Source: Buxus sempervirens
Lineage: Eukaryota > Streptophyta > Magnoliopsida > Buxales > Buxaceae
Direction of reading: 5' to 3'
DNA length: 64,000 nucleotides
Assembly (NCBI GenBank): GCA_947561395.2
Contig: OX387190.1
Location: 36,568,392-36,632,391 of the forward strand
The position numbers and the translations under genes were made by a program. A model generated the notes under the pieces. It saw only the letters and a program-made list of their open reading frames with translations, searched no databases and was not told the DNA's origin. Of this stretch, positions 1 through 17,603 are shown in pieces. Within the stretch, counting starts at the first letter, position 1. Each line of letters begins with the position of its first letter.

Positions 1-525
1 ATTAGAGATGAGGCTCAAAGTTAGGTGGCTTTGGTTATGATGGAAGCTGGGTTGGGCTTTATTCTTAGGAGGTTGGGCTTCAAACGAAAAGATTTTAAGT
101 TGCGGGCCTAGATCGGACAGGTTGGGTAGGGGGTCTGATAAGAAGGGTAATGGGTGGGCTTGGTTGGGCTTAGAAGGGTTAGCGATGTAGCTAGGTATGA
201 GGTTAACAGATATGGGTTGGTTTGGATTCACCTCATGAGTCGGGTTTAGTCTGACCCAGATTTCATGAATGATAGAATCAGAGGAAATCTACTGCGCACT
301 GCTCGAGGCTTCTCTGCTATCAACCAGATTTGATAGCGGCGGTAGCACAGAGCTCGAGGCATTTTCTAGATCGGTGATCTGAGCGAGGGTTGAGTTGACT
401 CGCCGAGATGTGGTTCCAATTGGCATTTCGCTCCCCCTGACTCACCACGCTGAGATCCTTGGTTGAGTTGACCTCTCCCTGACTCGGAAGGATGGGAGAA
501 GCTTTGAGCAAAGGGTTATTTCTCC

Positions 526-1276
526 TTAAGAGGGAAGAGGGGGGGGGGGGGGTGTGTGGATGGCAGGACTGTAAAACTTTTCGCCGATAACTTCAGTTCC
601 ATCCAAACTCTCAGAAAAGAACGAGTTAGTACATTCTACAAGATTATGATCAATCATCTCACAAGAGAAGCAAACAAGAGGAAGGAACTCGAATTTAAAA
701 TCAATCCAAACCTTTTTACTTGGTTCCTCCTCAAAGAACAAACCCGATGGGATAGGCTTGGCCATAGGGAGAGAGATACGAACCGAGGGGAAGCTATCAA
801 GGGTTTCCCCTTTGCACTCTATTTCCCAGACCTTAGTGAAGCAACATTTGGTGAATAATGGATTCCTCCTTGAATTTGAGGGGCATGTTATGTATTTGCA
901 TCCATAAGGTGATGGAGTCAGGCTTTGCGCAACTTGCTTCCTTATCGTCCTCTATCTCTTTGAATCTCATGAGCTAGCCATTAATGGTCCAAGGTTGAGC
1001 CGCTGTGATGGTTGCTCTATCGTGCTTATTTTTTAAATAGAGAAGGAACCTGCTTCCAGAGATCTGTGTGGTTGATATCAACTCGATGGGCTTCCAGACT
1101 CTCGAAGCGAAGTTCTTGAGAGAGTTAACATGAATCTGAGCACCCGGGACATCATAGATGAGAAAGGCACTCCATTTTCTTTCCACTTTGGCTTTGTCTT
1201 CAACGGATGGTTTAAAGGCTAGGGTGGGTCTGGGAGGGATTATGAGGTTTTTGAGTTTTTTGGCTAGATCCTCCAT
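526..1276 (-). pseudogene. Broken LINE-like ORF1 (DUF4283 plus CCHC zinc knuckle)
   Basis: Read on the minus strand from an ATG at 1276 (MEDLAKKLKNLIIPP...), the first part resembles the DUF4283 domain of plant non-LTR retrotransposon ORF1 proteins, ending near AAQPWTING. A frame change follows. In another frame come LWMQIHNMPLKFKEE (the usual 'W[VM]QIHNLPLKF' block), a stop, and then WIDFKFEFLPLVCFSC followed by DHNLVEC, which fits the zf-CCHC_4 knuckle. At least one frameshift and one internal stop disable it. Positions 1-525 may be its proline-rich tail on the same strand, but I see no domain there. No reverse transcriptase is present in the window. Family assignment rests on motif recognition only. 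Confidence 0.7.
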
Positions 1277-1673
1277 GGGAGATGACAGGAGAACGAAGAG
1301 ATGAAACAGGGGGAACGAGGAGAAGAAACAGACTGAAAAAAGGTGGAGGAAAGATGAGAAGAAACCACACAAGGATCAACTCAAACGGTCACACCGAGGA
1401 AAGTTGGGGTTAAGAGAGGGATGCGAAGGGGCGATGAGGAGGCCAATCGAGAAATGGAGGCAGAAAACCCAGAAACACCGCCAAGACAAGGGAAAAGAGG
1501 GGAGGGGAAACTCAAGGATTTAGCCTGCCATTAAGCGAGACTGAATCTCGTCAGGCCCACAGGAGCAGCCTTAACCCAAAACTTTTTTCTTCTTTTGTGG
1601 GTCCAGTGAACCGAAGTTAAATGTGTCTCTTAGCACCAGATTTTAAGCACACTTCTTTTTTGAAAAGTGTGGT

Positions 1674-1957
1674 GGCCCAATAAATTAGAGTAGCAGGCTT
1701 TGGGCCGGCATACCAGAGACTGAATTGTGGCCCATCATGGTTTAGAGCTGAGGCCGTTCATGCAAAAAATTAAGAAGCCCGAGCTGCTCTGTTCGCGGCA
1801 CACCTGTTAGTGCGCGCTCCAACCCCGACAGCACGCCTAATGTGCAAGCCTGAAATGCGGCATCGTTGGGTTGGTTGTATAGCCGATGAAACGTCAGGTG
1901 GGGTATGGGTGGAGATCACACGGCGGACATTTCAGCCCAGGAATTGAATTAGGGTTT
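1674..1957 (+). promoter_or_regulatory. Site II (GGCCCA) motifs and telo-box upstream of PABP
   Basis: GGCCCA/TGGGCC motifs occur at 1674-1679, 1701-1706 and 1729-1734, and a telo-box (TTAGGGTTT, reverse of AAACCCTAA) at 1949-1957. Site II plus telo-box is the known architecture of plant promoters for translation and ribosome genes, which fits PABP as the downstream gene. No clear TATA box is visible, and the transcription start is inferred to lie downstream of the telo-box. Confidence 0.55.
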
Positions 1958-2153
1958 AGAACCGCCGAGCCCTTACTTAAGCGTTACGGCTCCGCTGCGG
2001 CCATTTGCATTTAACTTGGGGTTTGCCCTCCCAAGCTTCTTACCTTTTTTTAATTGTTGGAGTGAATTCCTCGTCGTCCTTGTGTCTAAACTCCGTTCGG
2101 ATCTCCGACTGGTTATCCCCTTTATCCTTCCCTCTCCTCCCTATCATTAAATC

Positions 2154-2425
2154 CAGAAAAAAAGAGAAAAAAAGTCCAAAAAAGAAGAAAAAGATTATCC
2201 GTCAAAATCCAGTCAGTGAAAAGCGACAAATTAGTCTTCGTTTCTTCTATTTTGGTGATCTTCCTTCTTTTTGTCTCGTGTTGTTTCTGTCAATTTGGGA
2301 TACAGAGATAGTTTCTATTTGTTCCTTCCTAGGGTTGTTTCATTTCCAATAACAAGAGGAGAGGGAAGAGGAAAAGGCAAAAAAAGAAAAAAAAGGCAGA
2401 AAATTGGAAAAAAAAAGGGAGGGGT
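2154..2425 (+). promoter_or_regulatory. A-rich tracts in the presumed PABP leader
   Basis: Two A/purine-rich blocks lie before the PABP start codon: 2154-2194 and 2351-2425, the latter ending 15 nt from the ATG and containing runs of 5-9 A. Vertebrate PABPC1 mRNA carries an A-rich 5'-UTR element bound by PABP for autoregulation. Whether this plant leader works the same way is inference. The transcription start is not mapped, so the first block may lie outside the mRNA. Confidence 0.45.
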
Positions 2426-2427
2426 AA

Positions 2428-8669
<6,242 letters not shown>

Positions 8670-8829
8670 ATCCTGAGTGGAATGTGTGAGCACAGCTGCT
8701 GGGCTAATTATCTGAAATACTGGATTTTGATTATATTTAGGTGTTTGATACTTTTGGTAGGCGGGCATTGGATTTCTCTTCCAAGTTCTTTCTATCTTAG
8801 CGATGGCACTGTGACCTATTTATATTATA

Positions 8830-11800
8830 TTTTGGCTGCTTGAGTTAATCGCTGGCTTTGGATTTTTGGGCTATTTTTGCTTTTGCCTGTTTTGAAACTG
8901 GGCTGAAAAAACTGTAGTACAATATGGACGATCCAATTGGGATGGTTTGTGGTTCCTTGAGGGGTTTGAAGCTTTTGACCGTCTCCCTTGTAATAAGCAG
9001 ACAGTGGAACTGCCAAACATCTCTCTTTTATGCCTGGTGAAGAATGAATCGTTCTGGCCCCGAGATTATCTGGGGTTTGGGAAGGGGCTGGCCTAACCCT
9101 AACCCAAACCAACTCTTGGGTTTGATCGTGAGCCTGTGATCCAGTCTAAGCCAAAAACTGATGATGGGTTTTTATATACTGCGCTCAACATTGGTTTGAA
9201 GTCTTGAAGAAGATGGCCAAGTGGTGCTTGTGGGCGCGTAGATGGTTACTGGGATCTGAAAATCCGCTAACCTCCTTAAAGTAGTTGGAACTTGGAAGCG
9301 TAGCAGCAGGTAAATTTGTAAGAGGCTTAAAAGAAAAAAGCAAGGAGAATGAATGCTTTAAGAAACCTGCAAGCGTCATTCAGCATGGAACCTCTTTTGT
9401 GGCTGGATAATTAAGAGAATATGCTCTTATTGATAAATTGAAATATATCTTTTTGACCTCTTTTGTCGTCAATTTGGTGGGGGGTTTTACTCTGACTCTG
9501 ATTGGAAAATGTAAAGAACTGAACTGATGTAAGGTGTTCTGGAATCATGTTCGTGCGGTATATAAAAATGTTCAAATCCAACGATTAGAAGACTGATTTG
9601 ATCCTTTTTTCCTTGTATGGTTTGATCCTTCATCGAAATGGTTTGATTCTCAGCATCTGGAAAGTACGTGGAAAGAGGCGAAATCCTCGTATGACATGAT
9701 TTTACGTTGGCAAAGGCAGCTGAGTTTGCAAATGCAACTGGCTCACTTGTATTTTTTGATAACCATGATTCGCAAACCATTGATATTGAACTCAGAAATT
9801 ATATAAATGTTTTGACTTGCAACAAGTTGAGCATAAAATATCTTGACGAGGCGTATGTATAAATTATGGGGTTTTTGTCTAACTTACCTGCCGAGTAGTG
9901 AGATTGGTCATGTCATTCTTTATTTGGTTGAGGCATACAGAAATCCTTTCCAAATTGTTCATGTATCTCTTGGTCGATGTGACAAGTGGTGCTGAGATCA
10001 CATTGGATGTGGGCATCTACACTTGTGATTGCAATTTGCTAGTAGTGGATGATGACTTATAACCCCAAAAGGCAAAAAACCTAATTAACAATGGGGTTTT
10101 TTTTTTTTTTTTTGTTTTCACTTTATTTCTAACCTCTTTTTTCTTTTCTTTTTTTTTTTTTTTTTCTCTCTTTTAACCTGAATATGAATTAATAATAATA
10201 TTATTCGATCATATAAGTATGTGGTTCATAAACCATATTCCCCACAAAAATGCTTCACCTTTGAGGGGATCTTGGGACACCTTCTAGATAGAAGATTAAA
10301 TGCTTGGCGAAATTAGATGCAAAAAAACTAGCCTTGTCCAGAATCTAGCTATATGGCCTATATATCAAGGGTTACCTGGATGGTCTTTATTTGCTTTCAC
10401 CTACCTTCCTTCTAGGCTTTTACCCGTCAAAGTTCTAACTCTCACTCTTGCGCATAAAAAGGGTTCATTTCCTCTGATAAAGCTAATTTTCCAATGTCCA
10501 TGTTACACACACATCATGCGCATCCTATTCAGGGAATGGTTTCTTTTCCTCGTATTCATCGAGTATGAGTAAAGTGCAAGCATTATTTCTAGGTCAAAAT
10601 TCGCACAAAAATAGCATTTAGCTTTCGCTAATGATCCCATACAACACCCACCAAGTGAGTCTCTTCCATTGAAGCCCTTTTGCCCTTTTCTCACCCTGCC
10701 ATAAAAGCCTCTGCCGGACGCCTTCTGCATGGTCCCCCTACATTTCCTTCCTCATCAATACCCCTCTTGACAAAAAGAAGCCGTTTTAAATGTGGCCTTC
10801 TATTTTAGAGTTTAGATGGGTTTTCTCTCCATAATTGGACATGTCATCTCTCAATCAATCTTCTAGCACTTCTTTCATTGGCTAAGGCCCGAAAATCTTT
10901 AGTTGCTATTCTAATGGTATGTCAATTACTTATTTTATTTGTATAAAATGACACTTTTTGACAGCTATGAGATTAGCTTTTAGGGTAGCATTAGAGTAAT
11001 CAAATGGGTTTATTTTTAATTTTTGCTTCCTTTGTAAGGTCACATAATTTACACTAATACGAACCATGACCTACCGTGGGTGTCACTGAAACAAGGTCTC
11101 TGGGAGAGTGTTGGATTACAATAAACATGATGTTTTGGTTTTTTTATACAAAGCTATCATAATTAAAACTTGAACCTACTTTTTCACAATAGTAACACAA
11201 GGTTTTTAAATCTATGCTATTATAAAGGGGACTCGGGAGATTCTTGACTAATGTTTTCTACCGAGGATCCTTTACCCTTCTTTTCTTATTGACTTCTATA
11301 TCCAATTCATAGCATATACTCACGTACTGAGATTTATTGTTCAAACAGCTGCTTTCATTTTTCTATATTGACTTTTATATCCCAACACAGGAATGCATGT
11401 ATACCTGCATAACATACCCTTAGCTAGTTGGCGTAAAAGAGCAACATTTCAATAGCAATCTCCAAGACAAATAAGATATTATCTTATTCTAAGCATCACA
11501 AGCTTCTTAATGTTACAAAAACCAAACTCATGTGACCCTAGATTTTCTTAATCTAACTCATCAGAGTTTCATTAAAATAATTGGATTTTGTGGGATATAT
11601 ATTATCTTTTCTTAATTAAGTTAAAACTCCCAATTAATTTAGACATGAACATTGAATATAACCTTTTTCAGCTTCAAATGCAGATTAACTGTACCAAAAA
11701 CTGTATTGACATCAAATACAATGTATGTGACACTTGAATATTTTTATTATTTATTTGTTAAGCTTGTTGTTCTTTCCCTAACTGACCCTTGAATTAATTT

Positions 11801-13100
11801 CCCGCTCTATATGGAAATCTTGCTTTTATTCACTTGTGTGAATTGGATGGGCCAATTTGGTGTAGCCCTGTCCTACCAAGTGCTTCATCCCCAAATTGAA
11901 ATTAATGGCATGTGGGTCGATTTGGTATAAGTAATTAAAACAATAATTGATTGGAGTCATTGGACGGTATCCAAGGCAGAAAGAAAGAGAGTGAGGAACA
12001 GATTTGGTTGTTATTGATTGATAGATTGTAGTTGGTGGGCCTGGGCCTACCTCCTTTATGGCCTAAGACAAAGAGAGAGAGGGAGAAAGATAATGGAGGA
12101 GGCCCACTTGAGGTCTATTTCCACTTGGAGCAAGCTCCCTTCGGGAGGGCAGCCTCGTCCGACTTCCATTATTGGAAGGTTTAGCACCCACTGAGGACGA
12201 GTCGGGTGGTAGATTGCGTCTGATATTGTTTGATTTTGATAGGATTGTTGCTCCGCCGAGGTGGCCTCCACTCGATGGGGCCCGCTGTTCCTGTACGGGT
12301 GCCATATGACGTGGAATCTTACTCCATGAGGGCTCCACCGTTGATGAGTCTGTTTCAGTCCGCTGGTGCCAACCAGACCCGTCATCTCATGCCGCATCAC
12401 TTTATGTTAATCATATCAGCTGGTCCTTCGCACAGGAAGATCTACAGGTCCTACGGGAGGAGGGCGTGTACACGTAATCTTTATACATCTATGTCGAGAC
12501 ATGCTTCACCGTTGGACCAACAGATCTTCCCGTTAAAGACTCAAGCGGATTTCAAGTGTTATTATTGTTTTCATTTTATTTTGCAAGGTGATTTAAAAAA
12601 AAAATTTCTGAAGCTGATATGAAAATGAAAATAACCTTCACATTTTTTATTTTTTATTTTTTGGAACCAAAAAAATTAACTCGCAAACAGTCAGCAGACA
12701 ATTCTTCCTTTAAAACATAATACACCATTTTCAAATAATTTGACCCTGCCATTTTTATAAAGTAGACACCAACAGGAAAATAAGAGGAGAAGAAAATTTA
12801 AAATTTAATTTTATAAAACTAACTCGATGAAAATAAAATAAATCCCCGGCTCTATACCACACCTAAGAAAGAAGTTTTTGTTGTGTTTGCATAACATGTA
12901 ATCAGCAATTAAATGGGGTATAATAAAATAAGTATATGGTTAATATATAATAAAAATAGCTTTGTGTAATTACGAAATACTTATTTTCCAACTTGAAAAC
13001 GGTTTATTTTCTACAAGTTTGCATCATAAGTAAAAGAAGAATTTATCACATTTATATAAGTCCTCATTTGCTACCAAAAAACAAAAAAAAAAAAAATTTT
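8830..13100. other. Gene-free interval between PABP and AP2
   Basis: Beyond the PABP 3' UTR I find no ORF with recognisable protein similarity and no splice-joined gene. The stretch is AT-rich with poly-T runs at 10098-10115 and 10139-10165. A GC-richer patch at about 12100-12480 has open frames on both strands but no known domain. Confidence 0.5.
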
Positions 13101-13180
13101 TTTTGGGGAAAAGAAAAGCTCATTTCTAAAATTTAGAAATAAATTAGATTACTTTGATGGTGTAGAAATTTCGCATATAT

Positions 13181-13380
13181 CACTACAAAAAAAAGGTGAT
13201 ATAGCTACGCCTAATATAAAGGCACTTAATATAAAAGTGTCGTTACAAATGCTTTAATACCGCATTTCAATAAATTATTTTATAGCACTATTTTTCTCTA
13301 AATGCCGTATAAGTATTTTAATAAAAAAAATTTATAATGGCATTTATAAAATACCGTAATAAGAAACTTTATAGCGGCAT
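13181..13380 (+). mobile_element. Possible CACTA-type terminus
   Basis: CACTACAAAAAAAAGG begins at 13181 and is followed by short repeats of the type 'taatataaaggcac...' resembling the subterminal region of CACTA (En/Spm) elements. No matching inverted end is seen nearby, so this is at best a truncated end. Confidence 0.3.
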
Positions 13381-13667
13381 TTTTCACCTCTCTAAACTTT
13401 TCTCAAGATATATGGTTAACTTAAGGACAGTACCTTTCAACCCGAAACATCTTTCATGTGATCCGAAGAGCTCCCGAAAGTTAAAAGTATTAGATGAGTA
13501 TATAACTTATACATGCATATGCCTCATGCATTTGGTGGAAAAATATTTTTAATGTGCCCAATTTTGAGTGCCCCTTAACAGAGGGGGTCATATCCTCAGT
13601 TAATGGCAAATTTGATGTCTTCTAATAAAATTATTGAAAATCATTACGAAGGCAAGAGCTAAAATGT

Positions 13668-13855
13668 GCCCCGTGACGCAGTGGTGGGACTGGAATAGTA
13701 GAGAACTAGAGATGGGTTTATGTCCAATCATGTACTCCTGCTCGTTGGTAGAAGATAATTGTTGTCAGGATGAGGAATCGAATCGAGGGTGTGTAATGTA
13801 ATGTAATCTGTAAACTCTACCCGTAAATGTAATGGCCTCCTGGAAAAAAAATCTA
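13668..13855 (+). mobile_element. Possible tRNA-derived SINE
   Basis: A pol III A-box-like GTGACGCAGTGGTGG (13673 on) and a B-box-like GAATCGAATCGAGGG (about 13770) are followed by GTAATGGCCTCCTGG and a short A run. The layout suggests a plant SINE, but the A-B spacing is long and no target duplication is evident. Confidence 0.35.
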
Positions 13856-14289
13856 AGAGAGTGTCTTTTTTAACTCTTTTTCTTTTTGAACAACTGACTG
13901 ATAGATAGGTTAGCTCGGGATTGAGTTGGAGGGCAATAAATACGAGGTGCTCTCTCGCAGCTTTGAAACGCTATTCGTCAACTCACAACCCAGAAGAGGC
14001 AACGTGGCCCTCCCCTGTACTCTTGGATTGGACTTTTCTGAAAACAACTTCCCTTTCTTTCTATTATTCCCATTTCCCTTTTTAAGGACCTCCCCCTCCC
14101 CCCCACTTCCTCTTTCTCTTCTTGAGACTCAGAGGCAACATCTTCCTCTTCCTAAAATACCCTTCTTCTCTCTTGAATTCACCTCTCCTCTTTGTCTTTA
14201 TTGTTATTAAATACTAAAGAGAGCCCCCAAAAAAATAAAAAAGACAGAAAGAGAGAGGTGTAAGTGTAATTGTGAAAAAGATATTATTG

Positions 14290-14800
14290 GGGTCAGGCTT
14301 TCTGTCTCTCTCTCTCTCTAAATTAGTAACTATTAGGGTGGTGAGGTTGGGTTGGCGTGTATTACGCATAGACAAGGAAATAACGTAAGAACGGTGGTGA
14401 TAGGTAAAAACTAACTTAATTAAGTAATGGAACAATTAATCTTCTTTAGGTTTGTCCCTCCCTTATATTTCTATTAGTGGCTAATGAAAGTAAAATGCAG
14501 CACAAGGATAGAGATCTAGAGAGAGAGAGAGAGGGAGAGATAGATGCTTTTCGATTTGATTAACGTGGAAGTAAGAAAGAGATGGTTATCTCTTTGCCTT
14601 TCTCATTTCTTGTTTTCGTCTTTGTGTTTTGCGTATTGTGTGTTTTTCCTTTTGACAACACCAGCTGCGGAGAGAGATGACTGGAGAGATTGTGATCAGT
14701 AATAAAGTGGAAGTAAAGATGGGTTAATGGAGAAGACACTGCGAGAGGGGGAATTGTGAATGATTGAAAAAGCAGATGCGAGAGAGAGAGAGAGGGAGGG
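14290..14800. repeat. CT/GA microsatellites upstream of AP2
   Basis: Short CT or GA tracts at about 14303-14320, 14517-14535 and 14780-14795 lie in the presumed AP2 promoter/leader region. GA/CT tracts are common in plant 5' regions, and no specific role can be read from the sequence. Confidence 0.5.
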
Positions 14801-15167
14801 GCCATTAAAGGTGGCCACTTTTGGCTAAACTTCTTAACCCTTGCCTAGTCTATGCTGTATTGGGCAGTTGGGCATACAAGTTCCTCAGACATCTTCTCTA
14901 CTGCCTTTTTGCAACACAAGCTCTTTAGTCGTAGGTTTTCCTTTGGTGCTGTTGAGAGCGAGTATAAGGGCTTCGAGACCTGACTACACAGAGAGATAAT
15001 AGGAAGAAAAGGAAGATAGCTTTTGCAGTGAAAAGACCCCAAATTCCTGTCTTGATGGGGAGATATGATCGGTGATCTTCCTGAGTTCTGTGTTATTACA
15101 GGCAAGGAGTGGAACGAGTGTCGTGGGATTTTTAATATTGGGGAGGCCACTGGTGTGGTATAAAAGA

Positions 15168-17603
15168 ATGTGGGATCTAAACGACTCGCCTAATCAGAGA
15201 GGAGGGGATGACGAATCCAAAGGTTGCTCTTCCCGCAAGACATCTATGGATGGGGGAGACGACGATAGGGGAAAGGGGGTCGGATCCGCTTCCAACGATA
15301 ATTCCAGCTCTTCTGCTGTGGTTATCGAAGATGGATCTGATGAGGAACAGGGAGCAGTCAGGAGGAAGAGGAGCAGTAAGATCTTTGGTTTCTCGGTAAT
15401 CCACGACGTCAACTGTTCGTCGGAGAGCGAACCGGTCGTGACCCGGCAGTTTTTTCCGGTGGAGGAATCAGAAATGGAGAGCACGCCTGGGGGAGTCGCA
15501 GCTCCATTCCCACGTGCTCACTGGGTCGGGGTGAAGTTCTGCCAGTCGGAGCCGCTGTCGGAAGGGAAGGCCATGGAGATTTCTCAGCAGCCCATGAAGA
15601 AGAGTCGTCGAGGGCCTAGGTCTAGAAGTTCCCAGTATCGCGGCGTCACCTTTTACCGGAGAACCGGCCGTTGGGAATCTCACATATGGTTTGTACAATT
15701 CTCCTCATGGTCTTGTCCTATCAAATTTCTGCTTTCGATCAATAAAAAATTGATTTTTCCCCTTTTTTTCGTGTTTTATTTTACTTTTCTTCCGAACAGG
15801 GATTGCGGGAAACAAGTTTATTTGGGTATGTTTACACTCGCTTTCTTTCTAGCTATTTAGGAAGCTTGGATTTTGATGAATATATGTTTCTTCAATTTTC
15901 TCCGTTTTCAAACTGAGATGGTGAGATGTGGCTTCTTTCTTTCTCGGTTACAGGTGGTTTTGACACTGCACATGCAGCTGCTCGGTAAGCTCTTGCGTCC
16001 TTATCTTCCATTTTCATACAAGATCACCTGTAATCTGATCTTTTATCCGTGTATATAAATGGGGAATCGTGGAGTTGAAATAGACAAATTCTTTTCAGTG
16101 CCTATGATAGGGCAGCTATCAAGTTCCGGGGAGTGGAGGCAGACATAAATTTTAGTCTTGAGGACTATGAGGAAGACTTAAAACAGGTAACGTGTTCTTA
16201 CTGTGGATAGCACACTTCTCTTCTACAGTTCAAAATCTTTACTTCTCTATCCTCTACTGTAGTTGTTGTACCTTCTCCCAAAGCTTTGTGTTGCTGATTC
16301 TAGATTAGACAACTAGTTAAATTTAAAATTGGGGAATGTTTTGATTTGGCATGTGACAGATGAGCAATTTGACCAAGGAGGAATTTGTTCATGTACTTCG
16401 CCGCCAAAGCACTGGCTATCCTAGAGGAAGCTCCAAATTCAGAGGTGTGACCTTGCACAAATGTGGAAGATGGGAGGCTCGAATGGGCCAGTTCTTAGGG
16501 AAAAAGTAACCATTCTACATTTCTCCTCTCATGATCATCACCTCCTCATATTTATTGCTATAAACTGAATTTTGTGTGTGTGTTGATCGAACAGGTATGT
16601 GTATCTAGGCCTGTTCGACACAGAGATTGAAGCGGCACGGTATGAATGATCCTTTCAATGTTACTTCTTATAATTCAGGATTGCGTGATCTTTGAAATGA
16701 GTGATAGTGGCTGTTCAAAGTAATTGAATTGTTTTGGGTGAAACATGTATCCAGGGCTTATGACAAGGCTGCAATTAAGTGTAATGGGAAAGATGCAGTT
16801 ACCAACTTTGATCCTAGCATCTATGAAAATGAGCTGAGTTCTACTGGTAATCAATTAATGGTTTAAGTCATGGAATTTTAGCTTTTTTTTTTTTTAAAAG
16901 TTGTAAAAGTTTGCTGGACCAGATTGTTCAGGTAATGATGTTGATCACAACCTCGATTTAAGTCTGGGAAGTTCAACCTCAGAGCACCATGGTCCCGAAC
17001 CGGGCAATTATAGCAGACCAATTGCTATTGACCAACCATCTTCAGCACTGCCTTTTCAGCCTGATTGGAGGACCAATAATCAGGGGTTCTGGCCCAAGGT
17101 ACATTTACTTTCTGCTTCGCTGGTTCCTTGTTTTGCAACACACTTGACTAGGTTAACCTGAAATCGAGACTAAGAAGACTCAAGCTGTCTAGACCTCAAT
17201 TGCTTTCAAGATTAACGGTGACAGCCCGAGTCATAATGGGTAGTTTCTGAGAAATGGGGATACCCGCATTTATCCTATGTTGGTAACCTGATGAGACCCA
17301 ACCCTCATTAACAACTGCATTAGTTCTCTGATTCGAGTGTTGTTACACTTTATGTAGTATCAGTCTCCAATCGGTGGCATGGGAGGTCGATTTGGAGGTG
17401 GAAGAGGAGGAGGAGGGCTTTCCTTATCGGCAGACGAGCAACAAAGGCAATCAGGCTGGAGCAAAGGCGGTAGTAGCTGGCCCTCCGTTCCACCGCAACT
17501 GTTCTCACCCGCTGCAGCATCATCAGGATTCTCATCGGAGCTGGTTACATACCCAAGTTGGCTGCAGAGGAACGGGTTTCACAATCTCATGAGACCCAAT
17601 TGA
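15168..17603 (+). CDS. AP2: APETALA2/TOE-type AP2-domain transcription factor
   Basis: Nuclear DNA-binding regulator of the miR172-controlled euAP2 group (floral organ identity, flowering time, fruit and seed traits in known members). Nine exons join in frame: 15168-15688, 15800-15825, 15954-15984, 16099-16186, 16360-16505, 16595-16639, 16755-16846, 16932-17098 and 17358-17603 (453 aa). The 26- and 31-nt micro-exons are a hallmark of this gene structure. AP2 repeat 1 begins [19 protein letters not shown] (about 157) and repeat 2 [15 protein letters not shown] (about 249). An N-terminal DLNDSP and an LDLSL after repeat 2 (324-328) match EAR repression motifs. The basic [10 protein letters not shown] before repeat 1 is a likely nuclear signal. 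The start was chosen at MWDLND, the conserved N-terminus. An in-frame ATG at 15072 would add 32 atypical residues. AP2 versus TOE3 orthology is not resolved here. Confidence 0.95.
17512..17532 (+). promoter_or_regulatory. miR172 target site in AP2 last exon
   Basis: The 21 nt starting CTGCAGCATCATCAGG and ending ATTCT match the known miR172 target consensus without mismatch. They lie in the coding region at codons 424-431 (AAASSGFS), the standard position downstream of the second AP2 domain. This implies post-transcriptional and translational repression by miR172. Confidence 0.93.

Noticed and set aside
1949..1957. TTAGGGTTT as telomeric repeat remnant
   Set aside because: A single unit in a promoter position with GGCCCA motifs fits a telo-box, not interstitial telomere DNA.
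12118..12150. Sequence around AAGCTCCCTTCGGGAGGGC as a miR319/miR159-like precursor
   Set aside because: The match to the mature miRNA is partial and no matching arm forms the expected long stem.
12056..12622. Overlapping open frames on both strands in a GC-richer patch
   Set aside because: No recognisable domain, no coherent splice structure and overlapping frames on both strands. Open by composition only.
15072..15167. Upstream in-frame ATG that would extend AP2 by 32 residues
   Set aside because: The extension is unlike any AP2 N-terminus, whereas MWDLND at 15168 is the conserved start.
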